This document shows positions 1-6,909 of a DNA stretch of 25,717 nt, piece by piece. The notes beneath the pieces are model-generated. The model saw only the letters and a list, made by a program, of their open reading frames with translations. It ran no database searches and was not told the DNA's origin. Position 1 is the first letter of the stretch, and each line of letters starts with the position of its first letter. The DNA comes from DATLBY01 sp035526665 (GTDB taxonomy: Bacteria; Acidobacteriota; Terriglobia; Bryobacterales; Bryobacteraceae): assembly GCA_035526665.1 (NCBI GenBank), contig DATLBY010000050.1, forward strand, positions 1 to 25,717. The letters run 5' to 3'. Both the position numbers and the translations under genes were made by a program.

Positions 1-396
1 CGCTCGTTTCTTGCGGCGGCCGTCGAACTCGCCGTAGAAGATCTGCTCCCAGGGGCCGAAGTCCAGCTTGCCGCCGGTGATCGCCACCACGACCTCGCGG
101 CCCATGACCTGGCGTTTCAGGTGCGCATCGGCATTGTCTTCGCCGGTCCGGTTGTGCCGGTATTGCGACACAGGCTCATGCGGCGCGAGCTTTTCCAGCC
201 ACTCTTCGTAATCGGCATGCAGGCCGGACTCATCGTCATTGATGAATACGGAGGCTGTGATGTGCATGGCGTTGACCAGCGCCAAGCCTTCGAGCACGCC
301 GCTTTCCGCGAGGCATTGCTCGACCTGCCGGGTAATATTGAGAAATCCGCGGCGCGAGGGCACCTCGAACCACAGCTCTTTGCGATAACTTTTCAT
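1..396 (-). CDS. YjbQ/UPF0047 family secondary thiamine-phosphate synthase (C-terminus cut by window edge)
   Basis: The minus-strand frame begins MKSYRKELWFEV and stays open for 132 codons to base 1, so only the last few residues are missing (the family is about 135-140 aa). The family hallmarks are visible: 'NAMHITASVFINDDE' at residues 42-56, 'HNRTGEDNADAHLKRQVMG' in the middle, and 'FGPWEQIFYGEFDGRRKKR' at the end. YjbQ proteins are small trimeric cytosolic enzymes; some have a weak thiamine-phosphate synthase activity, but the physiological role is poorly settled. The ATG overlaps the stop of the upstream gene (ATGA at 393-396), so translation is probably coupled to it. Family assignment is firm; the exact function is known only from the family. 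Confidence 0.9.
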   Translation of the reverse strand, partial: MKSYRKELWFEVPSRRGFLNITRQVEQCLAESGVLEGLALVNAMHITASVFINDDESGLHADYEEWLEKLAPHEPVSQYRHNRTGEDNADAHLKRQVMGREVVVAITGGKLDFGPWEQIFYGEFDGRRKKRA

Positions 397-809
397 TTCA
401 CCAAAGGTAGCGCAGGGCCGGTTTTCGGCAGAATCCGGAAGGAGTTGAGCACATCGACGATGCCGTCGCTGAGTTTTTCGACGCCGGAGGTAAAGAGAAC
501 CGGGTCCATCATACTCTTGCGGGTGGCGGATTCGACGATGTGGACCATGAGGGGCGCAGCGACCTGGATGGAGTTTAGCGATTCCTCTTTCTTTAGAGCA
601 CCGTTGCCCGGACCCAAGCGTGACTCCGCCAAGAGTACGGAGGTAAGCACGGTTCCGATGAGGGCGCCGAGAGGGGGATTTACGAGGCTGATGACTTCAG
701 GCGCGGCGAGGCCGGCGATCAGCCCGAATTTGCGGAGGATGGCGAGGAAGCTCACGAGATCCTCCGGACGGCGCATATGGAGGAACCAGCGGGCGGCGCC
801 GCGGTCCAC
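393..809 (-). CDS. Small hydrophobic hypothetical protein, translationally coupled to both neighbours
   Basis: This 138-codon frame starts with GTG directly after the TGA of the upstream gene and ends in the ATGA shared with the YjbQ gene. An ATG at 774-776 (MRRPEDLVSF) is an alternative start; neither has a clear Shine-Dalgarno. The N-terminal third is hydrophobic ('FGLIAGLAAPEVISLVNPP', 'LGALIGTVLTSVLLAE'), followed by 'GPGNGALKKEE' and a C-terminal half ending 'IVDVLNSFRILPKTGP'. I recall similar short proteins with the hydrophobic-GPGNGA-KK-DGIVDLLN layout in acidobacteria, sometimes near phage genes, but their function is unknown. A holin-like or small membrane role is possible and unproven. 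Its reality is supported by the tight packing on both sides. Confidence 0.6.
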   Translation of the reverse strand: MDRGAARWFLHMRRPEDLVSFLAILRKFGLIAGLAAPEVISLVNPPLGALIGTVLTSVLLAESRLGPGNGALKKEESLNSIQVAAPLMVHIVESATRKSMMDPVLFTSGVEKLSDGIVDVLNSFRILPKTGPALPLVK

Positions 810-1529
810 TCATTTGTCGAGTAGTTCGTTCGGTCTTTCATGCCCAAACCGTAGCGCACCCTCATCGGGCAACTGACTGGCGGTATCGGGATCTGATTGG
901 AAGCATTGTAGATTGAGTTGCGCATTCGTTGGGACCGGCGCGAGCGGCGTATCCGGCGCATCGGCGGCAACGGGGGCGGACGGCGGGTCAGCCGGGGGAT
1001 GCTGTGCGGCTGTATTGGGTTCGTTCTGAAAATTCTCTTTCTTGCGGCGATCCTGACGTTCAACCAATGTTTTCAACGCGAGGCGGTACATGCGGCTAAG
1101 GCGGGTGTCATGCCGCTGGATCTGGTCGAGCGAATGATTGCCGTCAGTGAGCGAGGCATACGCGATGGCGGTGCGGGTGGCTTCATCGAGACGCTGGTAG
1201 CGCGCTTCGAGCGACTTTCCCTGCTGGTCCATTTTCAGATCGATCATCGCAGTCTCAACGCCCCAGCCGCGGCACTGCCGCCAGCGGGCTGCGACCATCT
1301 CGTCGAGCAGATCGAGTTCGCCGGCGCCGACGGGTTGAAATTCTTCGAGGTAGCTATTGCGCATGGCCTCAAAGGCTTCCGCGTCTTCATTGGAGAGTAC
1401 GAGGGCCTTGGCGCAGAGGCCATGGCGCAGGGCATTCATGGAAGAGATGGCTTTCCCTTCGGGGGTTTTGGGGCCATGCGATTTGGCTCCGTTGATGCGA
1501 GCGGCTTCAATTTTTCGTAGTGAGGACAT
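810..1529 (-). CDS. Hypothetical protein with N-terminal 'GAKSHGPKTPEGKA..MNALRHGL' motif
   Basis: The 239-aa product starts MSSLRKIEAARINGAKSHGP; the ATG at 1527-1529 is preceded by AAAGGAAACC, a good ribosome site, so the longer upstream frame (to 1694) is not used. Residues about 5-45 carry a basic motif, KSHGPKTPEGKA-SMNALRHGL, which recurs in large paralogous families of acidobacteria and planctomycetes and has no settled function. The middle (about 60-170) is charged and probably helical, with 'DEMVAARWRQCRGWGVE' and 'LVERQDRRKKENFQNEP'. The C-terminus (about 175-239) is rich in Pro and Ala and likely disordered. It is the first gene of a minus-strand operon ending in yjbQ. The basic motif suggests nucleic-acid binding, which is inference only. 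Confidence 0.75.
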   Translation of the reverse strand: MSSLRKIEAARINGAKSHGPKTPEGKAISSMNALRHGLCAKALVLSNEDAEAFEAMRNSYLEEFQPVGAGELDLLDEMVAARWRQCRGWGVETAMIDLKMDQQGKSLEARYQRLDEATRTAIAYASLTDGNHSLDQIQRHDTRLSRMYRLALKTLVERQDRRKKENFQNEPNTAAQHPPADPPSAPVAADAPDTPLAPVPTNAQLNLQCFQSDPDTASQLPDEGALRFGHERPNELLDK

Positions 1530-1786
1530 GGTGGTTTCCTTTCGCCTCAACGCTAACGGAGGCGGCAATGGGAACGGCGCGGGGAAACTTGTATGTGGTG
1601 GGGAATAGATGAGATTCAAATGCGCGGGGTGCGTGAATGGGTTGGCCGCCGATAAACGCCGGTGGACGCCGATACCACAATGACGCCAAACCATGAATTA
1701 TTTTTGGCGTGCTTTGTTGGAAGTACGGCTGATCGCCGGGAATTACCGGCAGGCCGGCTGCTAGCTTAGTGCCAAAGAGGTGGGAA
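1530..1786. promoter_or_regulatory. Divergent intergenic region between the minus-strand operon and the small plus-strand gene
   Basis: These 257 bases separate a minus-strand operon starting at 1529 from a plus-strand gene starting at 1787, so both promoters should lie here. The only clear structure is a three-copy 10-bp tandem repeat at 1647-1676. I could not assign -35/-10 boxes with confidence. Confidence 0.4.
1647..1676. repeat. Three-unit 10-bp tandem repeat (CGCCGATAAA type)
   Basis: Three adjacent decamers read CGCCGATAAA, CGCCGGTGGA and CGCCGATACC. The CGCC core is exact at a strict 10-bp spacing and the remainder varies. It lies between divergent genes. Similar 10-11 bp 'ACGGATGAAC'-type runs are scattered between genes in soil acidobacteria; that comparison is from memory. 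Confidence 0.5.
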
Positions 1787-2014
1787 ATGTTTTGGAGCAA
1801 GAAGGCGCGGGAGCCGCGGAGCGAAGAGAGGGCCGATTTCACCGAACCGGGATCGGAAGAGGATGAGGACAAAAAGTCGTTGAGCGTCGAGAAGTGGTGC
1901 GAGTTACAGCAGACGATTATGCATGCGCTCAAGCCATATCGCGATGCCTGGAATGCCGTATCGGCGGCGCTGAGGGCAGCCGCTAGTCCAACGCCGATTG
2001 CAGTCGACCTCTAG
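1787..2014 (+). CDS. Small acidic/basic hypothetical protein (75 aa)
   Basis: The ATG at 1787 is preceded by AGAGGTGGGAA, a good ribosome site, and the frame reads MFWSKKAREPRSEERADF... to a TAG at 2012-2014. The N-terminal half is highly charged ('EPGSEEDEDKKSLSVEKW'); the second half looks like one amphipathic helix ('QQTIMHALKPYRDAWNAV'). The last residues (IAVDL) and the stop lie inside the 27-bp repeat at 1996-2022, so the native C-terminus may have been altered by whatever event placed the repeat. No known family is recognised. A GTG at 1769 in the same frame is an alternative start without an advantage. Confidence 0.5.
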   Translation: MFWSKKAREPRSEERADFTEPGSEEDEDKKSLSVEKWCELQQTIMHALKPYRDAWNAVSAALRAAASPTPIAVDL

Positions 2015-2022
2015 GCCGCCTC
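1996..2022. repeat. 27-bp exact direct repeat, copy 1 (partner at 10607-10633)
   Basis: The 27 bases begin GATTGCAGTCGACC and end GGCCGCCTC, and match 10607-10633 base for base; the flanking bases differ on both sides. The central CTAG gives the stop codon of the plus-strand gene ending at 2014. The two copies bracket about 8.6 kb that includes the TonB/TPR/CRTAC1 operon. Confidence 0.9.
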
Positions 2023-2122
2023 CTGGCAGTGGCCATAAGAAACCACATCCAGCTCAGGCTGGGAGCCGATGTAGGGGGTATCAGCTTAGAGGATGAGTGG
2101 AAGCATAGGGTGGAAGAAGATA

Positions 2123-2231
2123 TTAAAGCAGCTCCAGGAATTCCTCCACGCTGTAACCAGCCTGCTCGATGACGGGTCAAAGTCTTTCGTTTGAGGTCCC
2201 GGTTATGATAGGGGATCGTGACAGCGCTCAT
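2123..2231 (-). pseudogene. hicA: hicA-like toxin remnant (internal deletion plus frameshift)
   Basis: On the minus strand an ATG at 2229-2231 opens MSAVTIPYHNRDLKRKTLTR, and a second frame continues IEQAGYSVEEFLELL to a TAA at 2123-2125. Joined, these match the C-terminal third of HicA (YcfA-like) mRNA-interferase toxins: the '(V)TIPYHNRDLKRKTL' strand and the 'I..AG.S.EEFL' helix. The N-terminal part of HicA (the catalytic His of the GSH motif) is missing, as if residues from about 3 to 45 had been deleted, and the reading frame shifts by one near 2170. The product would be inactive. The ATG overlaps the TGA of the hicB remnant upstream, preserving the usual hicB-hicA coupling. Confidence 0.75.
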
Positions 2232-2335
2232 GCCGGTTCAGGCAGGGCAACTTCCAGCTCTTCTTTGAACGGGTCGGCGGTGAGCTTGATGTCCTCGGGG
2301 ATCGGCAGGTGGTCTACAGCCGGGCATGCCGATCA
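2228..2335 (-). pseudogene. hicB: hicB-like antitoxin remnant (C-terminal part only)
   Basis: The minus-strand frame reads AVDHLPIPEDIKLTADPF then KEELEVALPEPA and stops with TGA at 2228-2230. The 'GLPIPED' segment followed by a short acidic strand is characteristic of the C-terminal part of HicB antitoxins that lie immediately upstream of hicA. An in-frame TGA closes the frame near 2346, and a neighbouring frame holds 'IGMPGC', which recalls the LPGC motif of HicB and suggests a second frameshift or deletion. Assignment rests on this short stretch plus its coupling (ATGA) to the hicA remnant. Confidence 0.6.
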
Positions 2336-2451
2336 GGTTTACGGGACGGAAAGGATGATGACGTAGACTGGAACCACGAGTTCGTGCTGCCAAGGTCAGG
2401 AGAATCGGTTTGCTCGATACCGCTAATGCAGTGGCGGAGCGGGAGTGCTGG

Positions 2452-3093
2452 ATGAGCGCCCTGCCGGCCAGTGTGCTTGAACAAATGAAGGCACAACGTG
2501 GGCGAGAGTTCGCGTTCGGCCAGATGCCTGCGCAACGTACCGCCCTCGTCATCATAGATGTCACCGCGATGTTCTTTGGCTCAAGCCCACAAGAGCAGGC
2601 AATCGTGGAACGGCTCACCAGGCTGGCGGCTGATCTCCGTAGCCGAGGTGGTACCGTCTTATGGGTTCGACCTGCCCCGTTCGCGCGGCACGATCTTATG
2701 CGGGATCTTATGGGACCGAAGCTGGCAGCGCTGCACGCCGAAGCCCAAAAACCGGAGGACCCGCGAAACCAGATCGCCGCGGGCTTTGACGTCCAGCCGG
2801 GTGATCTCCACACGCGCAAGGTGCTGCTAAGCGCATTCTTCCCTGGGTCGAGCGACGCCGAGGCTCTCCTCCGATCTCGCGGCATCGAGTATGTGGTGAT
2901 CGGAGGCGTGGTGACCGACGTCTGCATTGAGGCCTCAGCGCGCGACGCGTTCTCCTGCGGTTTTCGCACGATCCTGCTCGCCGACGCCACTCGAGCGTCG
3001 TCCGAGGAGGCGGCAACTGCCACCTTCGCGACCTTCCATCGGCGCTTCGGAGACGTCCGCGACGTGGAAGATGTAATATCGCTGCTCGTTTGA
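2452..3093 (+). CDS. Isochorismatase-family cysteine hydrolase
   Basis: The 213-aa product shows the complete catalytic triad of the family: Asp36 in 'ALVIIDV', Lys123 in 'HTRKVLLSAFFPG' and Cys158 in 'GGVVTDVCIEASARDA', with the non-prolyl cis-peptide region (GGVVTD) just before the cysteine. Family members are cytosolic alpha/beta hydrolases that cleave isochorismate, nicotinamide, N-carbamoyl amines or similar compounds; the substrate cannot be read from the sequence. The ATG at 2452 is chosen because GGAG lies six bases upstream; a TTG at 2410 would add 14 residues without support. It converges on the CRTAC1 operon with only four bases between stop codons, so the two transcripts must overlap at their 3' ends. 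Confidence 0.88.
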   Translation: MSALPASVLEQMKAQRGREFAFGQMPAQRTALVIIDVTAMFFGSSPQEQAIVERLTRLAADLRSRGGTVLWVRPAPFARHDLMRDLMGPKLAALHAEAQKPEDPRNQIAAGFDVQPGDLHTRKVLLSAFFPGSSDAEALLRSRGIEYVVIGGVVTDVCIEASARDAFSCGFRTILLADATRASSEEAATATFATFHRRFGDVRDVEDVISLLV

Positions 3094-3097
3094 GCGC

Positions 3098-4852
3098 TCA
3101 GCGTTTCAGCCGGTCCGCCTGAACCACGCCCTGGCCCTCGCGGATAGTCAGAAGACAATCCACAGCGACTTTACCAATCCTCTCAGTGCTGCCGTTTGTC
3201 CACCGCACTGTCACTTCGGCGGTTGTCGAGTTGCCGAGGCCGAAATGCAGCCGCTTATCGTTCACCGACAGGAAACTCGCCTGAGCGGTGACGTCCTGGG
3301 CCTGCACGCGATCTCCATAGCGCACCGTCACCCTGGATCCGATCGCACTCCGATTGGTTTTCACGCCGATGAGACGCACTTTCAGCCAGTGGCCACCGCC
3401 GGTAACATCATTGCGCAGCAATGAAGGGGGTTCGTTCATGTTCCAGATCAACACATCGAGATCGCCATCGTTGTCGAAATCGCCGAAGGCGCACCCTCTG
3501 CTTGAATGTGCGGCGCCCACTCCGGAGCCGGCCTCGTCAATCAATTCTTCGAATCGTCCAAAGCCAAGATTCCGGAATACCAGTCGCGGCGTTCTATATG
3601 GATACTGCGGGAACTTCGGCTCGAGCTCGGGATAGATGCTTCCGGTCACTATGAACAGATCAGGAAGACCATTGTTGTCCAGATCGACAATCCCGGTTCC
3701 CCAGCAGACGTATCGAGTCTCGACGCCGAGCCCGGACCGGAGGGTCGCATCAGAAAATCTGCCCTTTCCGTCGTTCACGTACAGGTCCGGAGTGTCATCG
3801 GCAAAGTTGGTCTTCAGAATGTCGGTATTTCCCTCGAGGTTAATATCTCCCAGGGCCACGCCCATGCCGGCTTGTTCCATTCCATCTTCGCTGAGCGCGA
3901 CTCCGCGCAGGATCGCCTCTTCGCGAAATGTACCGTCCTTGCGATTGTGGAAAAAGAAGCTCGGTGTGGAATCTCCTGCCATATAAATGTCGGGCCACCC
4001 ATCGTCATCCAGGTCGGCTGTGACGGCGGTCAGACCATAGCTTCCGGTCGCAGCAGCGACGCCGGAGCGTTCGCTGACGTCGGTGAATGTTCCGTCCCCA
4101 TTGTTGTGATAGAGGTAAGGCCGGGTCGTGGGCAGGCCGCGCGGCCCACAATTCACCGCGACTCCTTTCCAGTTGCAGTCTGGGCTCGCACCTGCTTTCG
4201 GCACCGTGGCGAGATCGTACCCGGCGTAGTTGGCGACGAAAAGATCAAGGCGGCCGTCGCGATCGTAATCCACCCACGTACACCCGGAGCCCCATTCCCG
4301 GCCGGAGCCGGCAAGCCCCGCCTGTTTCGTTACATCGCTGAAGGTGCCGTCACCGTTGTTTCGGTACAGAACATTGTGTCCCCAATACGTAATGAATATA
4401 TCTTCGTACCCGTCGTTGTTGTAATCAGCAATAGTGATGCCGGTTGCCCAGCCGTTTCGCACCAGCCCGGCCTCAGTTGTCACATCTGCAAACGTGCCGT
4501 CTCGATTGTTCCGGTATAACCGGTTCGTTGCAGCCGAAGCGCTGCCATCCAACCGCGAGCCGCTGAGCAAGATGAGATCCATCCAGCCGTCGTTGTCATA
4601 GTCGAAGAACGCGACACCACAGCCGATCACTTCGATAAGGTAGTCCTTCCGGGCGACTCCTCCGCAGACTGCAGCTTTCGTAAGCCCGGCCGAAGCTGCG
4701 ACGTCCGTCAGCTTCGAGGCAAATGGCAGGCCCGACGGTTTACTGCGTGGAGTAGCGCGCGCTCCTCGCGAGGCAACGCCTTGCGCATACAGCGCCGGGG
4801 CGCCCAGCAGCGACCCCAGCATGCGGCGTCGTGTTAGCGTGCGCTCACTCAT
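3098..4852 (-). CDS. CRTAC1-like FG-GAP/VCBS protein with C-terminal ASPIC/UnbV domain
   Basis: This 584-aa protein starts MSERTLTRRRMLGSLLGA, a possible Tat-type signal (twin Arg, short hydrophobic run, AYAQ-like cleavage region), so export is expected. Residues about 75-470 hold at least seven FG-GAP/VCBS repeats with calcium-loop motifs such as 'FFDYDNDGWMDLILLSG', 'ADYNNDGYEDIFIT', 'VDYDRDGRLDLFVANY', 'VDLDNNGLPDLFIV' and 'GDFDNDGDLDVLIW', predicting a beta-propeller. The C-terminal 90 residues ('VTVRYGDRVQAQDVTAQ...LHFGLG...VTVRWTNGST') are an ASPIC/UnbV domain. This is the architecture of human CRTAC1 and many acidobacterial and planctomycete exported proteins of unknown function. It is the last gene of the operon, and its ATG overlaps the TGA of the TPR gene upstream (4849-4852). 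Confidence 0.92.
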   Translation of the reverse strand: MSERTLTRRRMLGSLLGAPALYAQGVASRGARATPRSKPSGLPFASKLTDVAASAGLTKAAVCGGVARKDYLIEVIGCGVAFFDYDNDGWMDLILLSGSRLDGSASAATNRLYRNNRDGTFADVTTEAGLVRNGWATGITIADYNNDGYEDIFITYWGHNVLYRNNGDGTFSDVTKQAGLAGSGREWGSGCTWVDYDRDGRLDLFVANYAGYDLATVPKAGASPDCNWKGVAVNCGPRGLPTTRPYLYHNNGDGTFTDVSERSGVAAATGSYGLTAVTADLDDDGWPDIYMAGDSTPSFFFHNRKDGTFREEAILRGVALSEDGMEQAGMGVALGDINLEGNTDILKTNFADDTPDLYVNDGKGRFSDATLRSGLGVETRYVCWGTGIVDLDNNGLPDLFIVTGSIYPELEPKFPQYPYRTPRLVFRNLGFGRFEELIDEAGSGVGAAHSSRGCAFGDFDNDGDLDVLIWNMNEPPSLLRNDVTGGGHWLKVRLIGVKTNRSAIGSRVTVRYGDRVQAQDVTAQASFLSVNDKRLHFGLGNSTTAEVTVRWTNGSTERIGKVAVDCLLTIREGQGVVQADRLKR

Positions 4853-5763
4853 TTTGCCGGCTGGTCAGGGAACGCATAGGAGGGTGGCCCGTCTACCGGA
4901 TTATCATCGCGGTCCTGATCTCTGAATTTCAGAAACTGCTCCGTAGCCTGCTGCGCTTTATCCATGTCGCCCAGTTCCCGATACACAGCGGCCAGCTGGT
5001 ATTGCGCTCGCGCCAGCTGCGGCCGCATACGAACGGCGGTCTCGAGTTCCGTGCGAGCTTTGCGAATCTCGCCCATACGCCGGTAAAGCCGACCGAGGTT
5101 GAAGCGCGCCAGAGGATTTGCAGGGTCGGTCTTCACCGCTCTTTCCAGCACTTCCGCGGCTTGCGGATTATCCAGCTCCGACAACACAATGCCGTAATGA
5201 AGCAGATAGTGAGGGTTTCCGGGCTCGACGGCCAAGGCGCGCTCCAGATGACTCTTCGCTGACTCATTGTCATGGTTCTTAAGAACATCGATGACCGCGA
5301 GCATAAATGCCGCTTTATGATTCCGGTTGTCCAGTTGGACTGCATGAACAAAGTGCTTCCCTGCGCGCTCGTACTCATGTGCGAGAAAGAAGCTGAGGCC
5401 CATCGAGTAAAAGACACCAGGCGATGGATTGATCTTTGCTGCCAACAGGAACGCTTCGATCGCATGCACCTGGTCACCGCAGCGCTGGTACACACGACCC
5501 TGCTGTATCAACATCTCAAAATCGCCAGGCCTGGTCCTGACGGCGTTTGCCATAGCAGTCACAGCGTCCGTATTGCGCCCCAGCAACAAATAGGCTTCGG
5601 CTGCCGCTGACCAGTATTCCGGCGATACGCTGCGCGGACGAGACGTCAGCTCGCTCACAAGACACGACCTGTCGCGTTTGTCAATGCATTGCCTCAGCCG
5701 AACAGCCGGATCCGGAGCGTTGGAAACCGGGGGCAGGAACAGCAGAAACAGGAAGGCGATCAT
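4849..5763 (-). CDS. Exported TPR-repeat protein (second of two)
   Basis: The 304-aa protein opens with a short signal-like segment, MIAFLFLLFLPPVSNAPDP, and then consists of tandem tetratricopeptide repeats over about residues 45-285. Typical units are 'AYLLLGRNTDAVTAMANAV', 'GLSFFLAHEYERAGKHFVHA', 'FNLGRLYRRMGEIRKARTEL' and 'YQLAAVYRELGDMDKAQQAT'. Two cysteines near residues 27 and 34 (CIDKRDRSC) could form a disulfide if the protein is outside the cytoplasm. TPRs act as protein-binding scaffolds. The start ATG overlaps the TGA of the preceding TPR gene, and its own TGA overlaps the ATG of the CRTAC1-like gene, so the three products are likely made in fixed ratio and may form a complex; this is inference from gene layout. 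Confidence 0.88.
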   Translation of the reverse strand: MIAFLFLLFLPPVSNAPDPAVRLRQCIDKRDRSCLVSELTSRPRSVSPEYWSAAAEAYLLLGRNTDAVTAMANAVRTRPGDFEMLIQQGRVYQRCGDQVHAIEAFLLAAKINPSPGVFYSMGLSFFLAHEYERAGKHFVHAVQLDNRNHKAAFMLAVIDVLKNHDNESAKSHLERALAVEPGNPHYLLHYGIVLSELDNPQAAEVLERAVKTDPANPLARFNLGRLYRRMGEIRKARTELETAVRMRPQLARAQYQLAAVYRELGDMDKAQQATEQFLKFRDQDRDDNPVDGPPSYAFPDQPAK

Positions 5764-6866
5764 TGCTTCTTCCCTACCGGTTTCCCCCGCCTGGATTCCT
5801 GTAACAAGCGAAATTTCTCTTGCTCTTTGAGTGCCTCTTCCTCACGATTCAGCTTGGTCAAAATTCTGGCAAGCTGAGCCGGGAAGCCGGGATCGGTGGG
5901 GAACTGTTCCTCTGCCTTCTTAAGAATCCCTGCGGCGCCGCCCAGATCTCCTTTATCGGTCAGAATCCCGATGACTGCGCGGTATGCAAGGTCGGAAGCT
6001 GGATCGAGTGCAATGGCCTTCCGGAAATAGCCGACAGCTTCGTCCTCCTGTCCCAGGTTCCGGAGTGTTTGCCCAAGGAATAAGTTGGCGTCAGAGTAAT
6101 ACGGATTCAGATCGAGTTCCTTGCGGAAGCACTCGGCAGCGGATCTATGCTGGTTATCGCGATACATCAAATACCCTAACCGGAAGTTCACACCCGGCAA
6201 ATCCGCCTTTATCCGGAGTGCCTCCTGGTATTCCTTGCGAGCCTCCGCATCCTGGTTTTTTTGCGCATAAGCATTCGCATACAACACGTGGAGCCACGCG
6301 GAATCCGGGAAATGCGTCAGGAACGTCTGATAATGCCGGAGCCCGGCGGTTTTGTCTGCCAGCGCGTGATCCTCCTCGATGAGTGAATAGAGGGTATATG
6401 GATCGCGAACTCCTGAGTCCCAGGCTTCCGACAGGTACTTCCGCGCGGACTCATGGTCGCCCAGCGCACGGCTTGCGAATCCCATATAGAGCCTTGACTC
6501 CGCGGTTGCCGGGAGTGACTTCAGAATTGTGAGGGATGCTTCGGACTTGCCGACTGCATTCAGCGCGATCGCCTTCCGAAGCCGTAATGTTGTATCGGAC
6601 GGAGCCCTGGCAATCCCCTTCCGTATCCACGTGAGCGCCGGCTCATAAGCCCGGTTCGCGATCAACAGGGAGGCGTACTCCGAATACAGGGAAATGTCGG
6701 ATGGATACTTCTGAAGAAGCTGCTGGTATGCTTTGCTGCGATCAGAGAACGATAACGAAGCATCCTGCGTTGCCCCGCGCAGGCTGTCGTTTGAGGCCCC
6801 GCTGCCATGGATAACCTGAAGCAACGACAGAAAAAGAACTGGGACACTCATCCGCGGTACGCTCAT
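5760..6866 (-). CDS. Exported TPR-repeat protein (first of two)
   Basis: About 368 aa from the ATG at 6866 (MSVPRMSVPVLFLSLLQVI), with a hydrophobic signal-like N-terminus ending near HGSGASND; an ATG at 6851 gives a tighter signal peptide, and an upstream non-ATG frame to 6902 is unlikely. The remainder is TPR repeats: 'YSEYASLLIANRAYEPALTW', 'LYMGFASRALGDHESARKYL', 'LGYLMYRDNQHRSAAECFRK', 'LFLGQTLRNLGQEDEAVGYF' and others, about eight to nine units. It follows the TonB-dependent receptor by 43 bases on the same strand and overlaps the next TPR gene by ATGA at 5760-5763. A likely periplasmic scaffold for the receptor/CRTAC1 module; its partner is not known. Confidence 0.87.
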   Translation of the reverse strand: MSVPRMSVPVLFLSLLQVIHGSGASNDSLRGATQDASLSFSDRSKAYQQLLQKYPSDISLYSEYASLLIANRAYEPALTWIRKGIARAPSDTTLRLRKAIALNAVGKSEASLTILKSLPATAESRLYMGFASRALGDHESARKYLSEAWDSGVRDPYTLYSLIEEDHALADKTAGLRHYQTFLTHFPDSAWLHVLYANAYAQKNQDAEARKEYQEALRIKADLPGVNFRLGYLMYRDNQHRSAAECFRKELDLNPYYSDANLFLGQTLRNLGQEDEAVGYFRKAIALDPASDLAYRAVIGILTDKGDLGGAAGILKKAEEQFPTDPGFPAQLARILTKLNREEEALKEQEKFRLLQESRRGKPVGKKQ

Positions 6867-6909
6867 TTTAACATCCGAGCGGACGGGTGTCCCCTGGCAC
6901 ACAGCTTTC

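Larger units (their letters stand above)
2015..2451. other. Gene-poor stretch carrying the decayed hicBA pair
   Basis: Apart from the minus-strand hicB/hicA remnants (2123-2335) and the tail of the 27-bp repeat, I see no intact gene here. The stretch just upstream of the cysteine hydrolase (2336-2451) probably contains its promoter, but no convincing boxes were identified. Confidence 0.5.

Noticed and set aside
121..876. 251-codon plus-strand frame at the left end
   Set aside because: It is antisense to the YjbQ gene and the small hydrophobic gene, both of which have better evidence.
1996..2022. 27-bp repeat as cloning-vector polylinker contamination
   Set aside because: It contains GTCGAC and resembles polylinker sequence, but order and bases differ from the common vectors I know, and both copies lie within genomic genes.
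2238..3158. 306-codon minus-strand frame opposite the cysteine hydrolase
   Set aside because: Low-complexity Ser/Arg-rich translation typical of GC-rich antisense; the plus frame has a full catalytic triad.
3506..4519. 337-codon plus-strand frame inside the CRTAC1-like gene
   Set aside because: Antisense of a clear FG-GAP repeat protein; no family features of its own.
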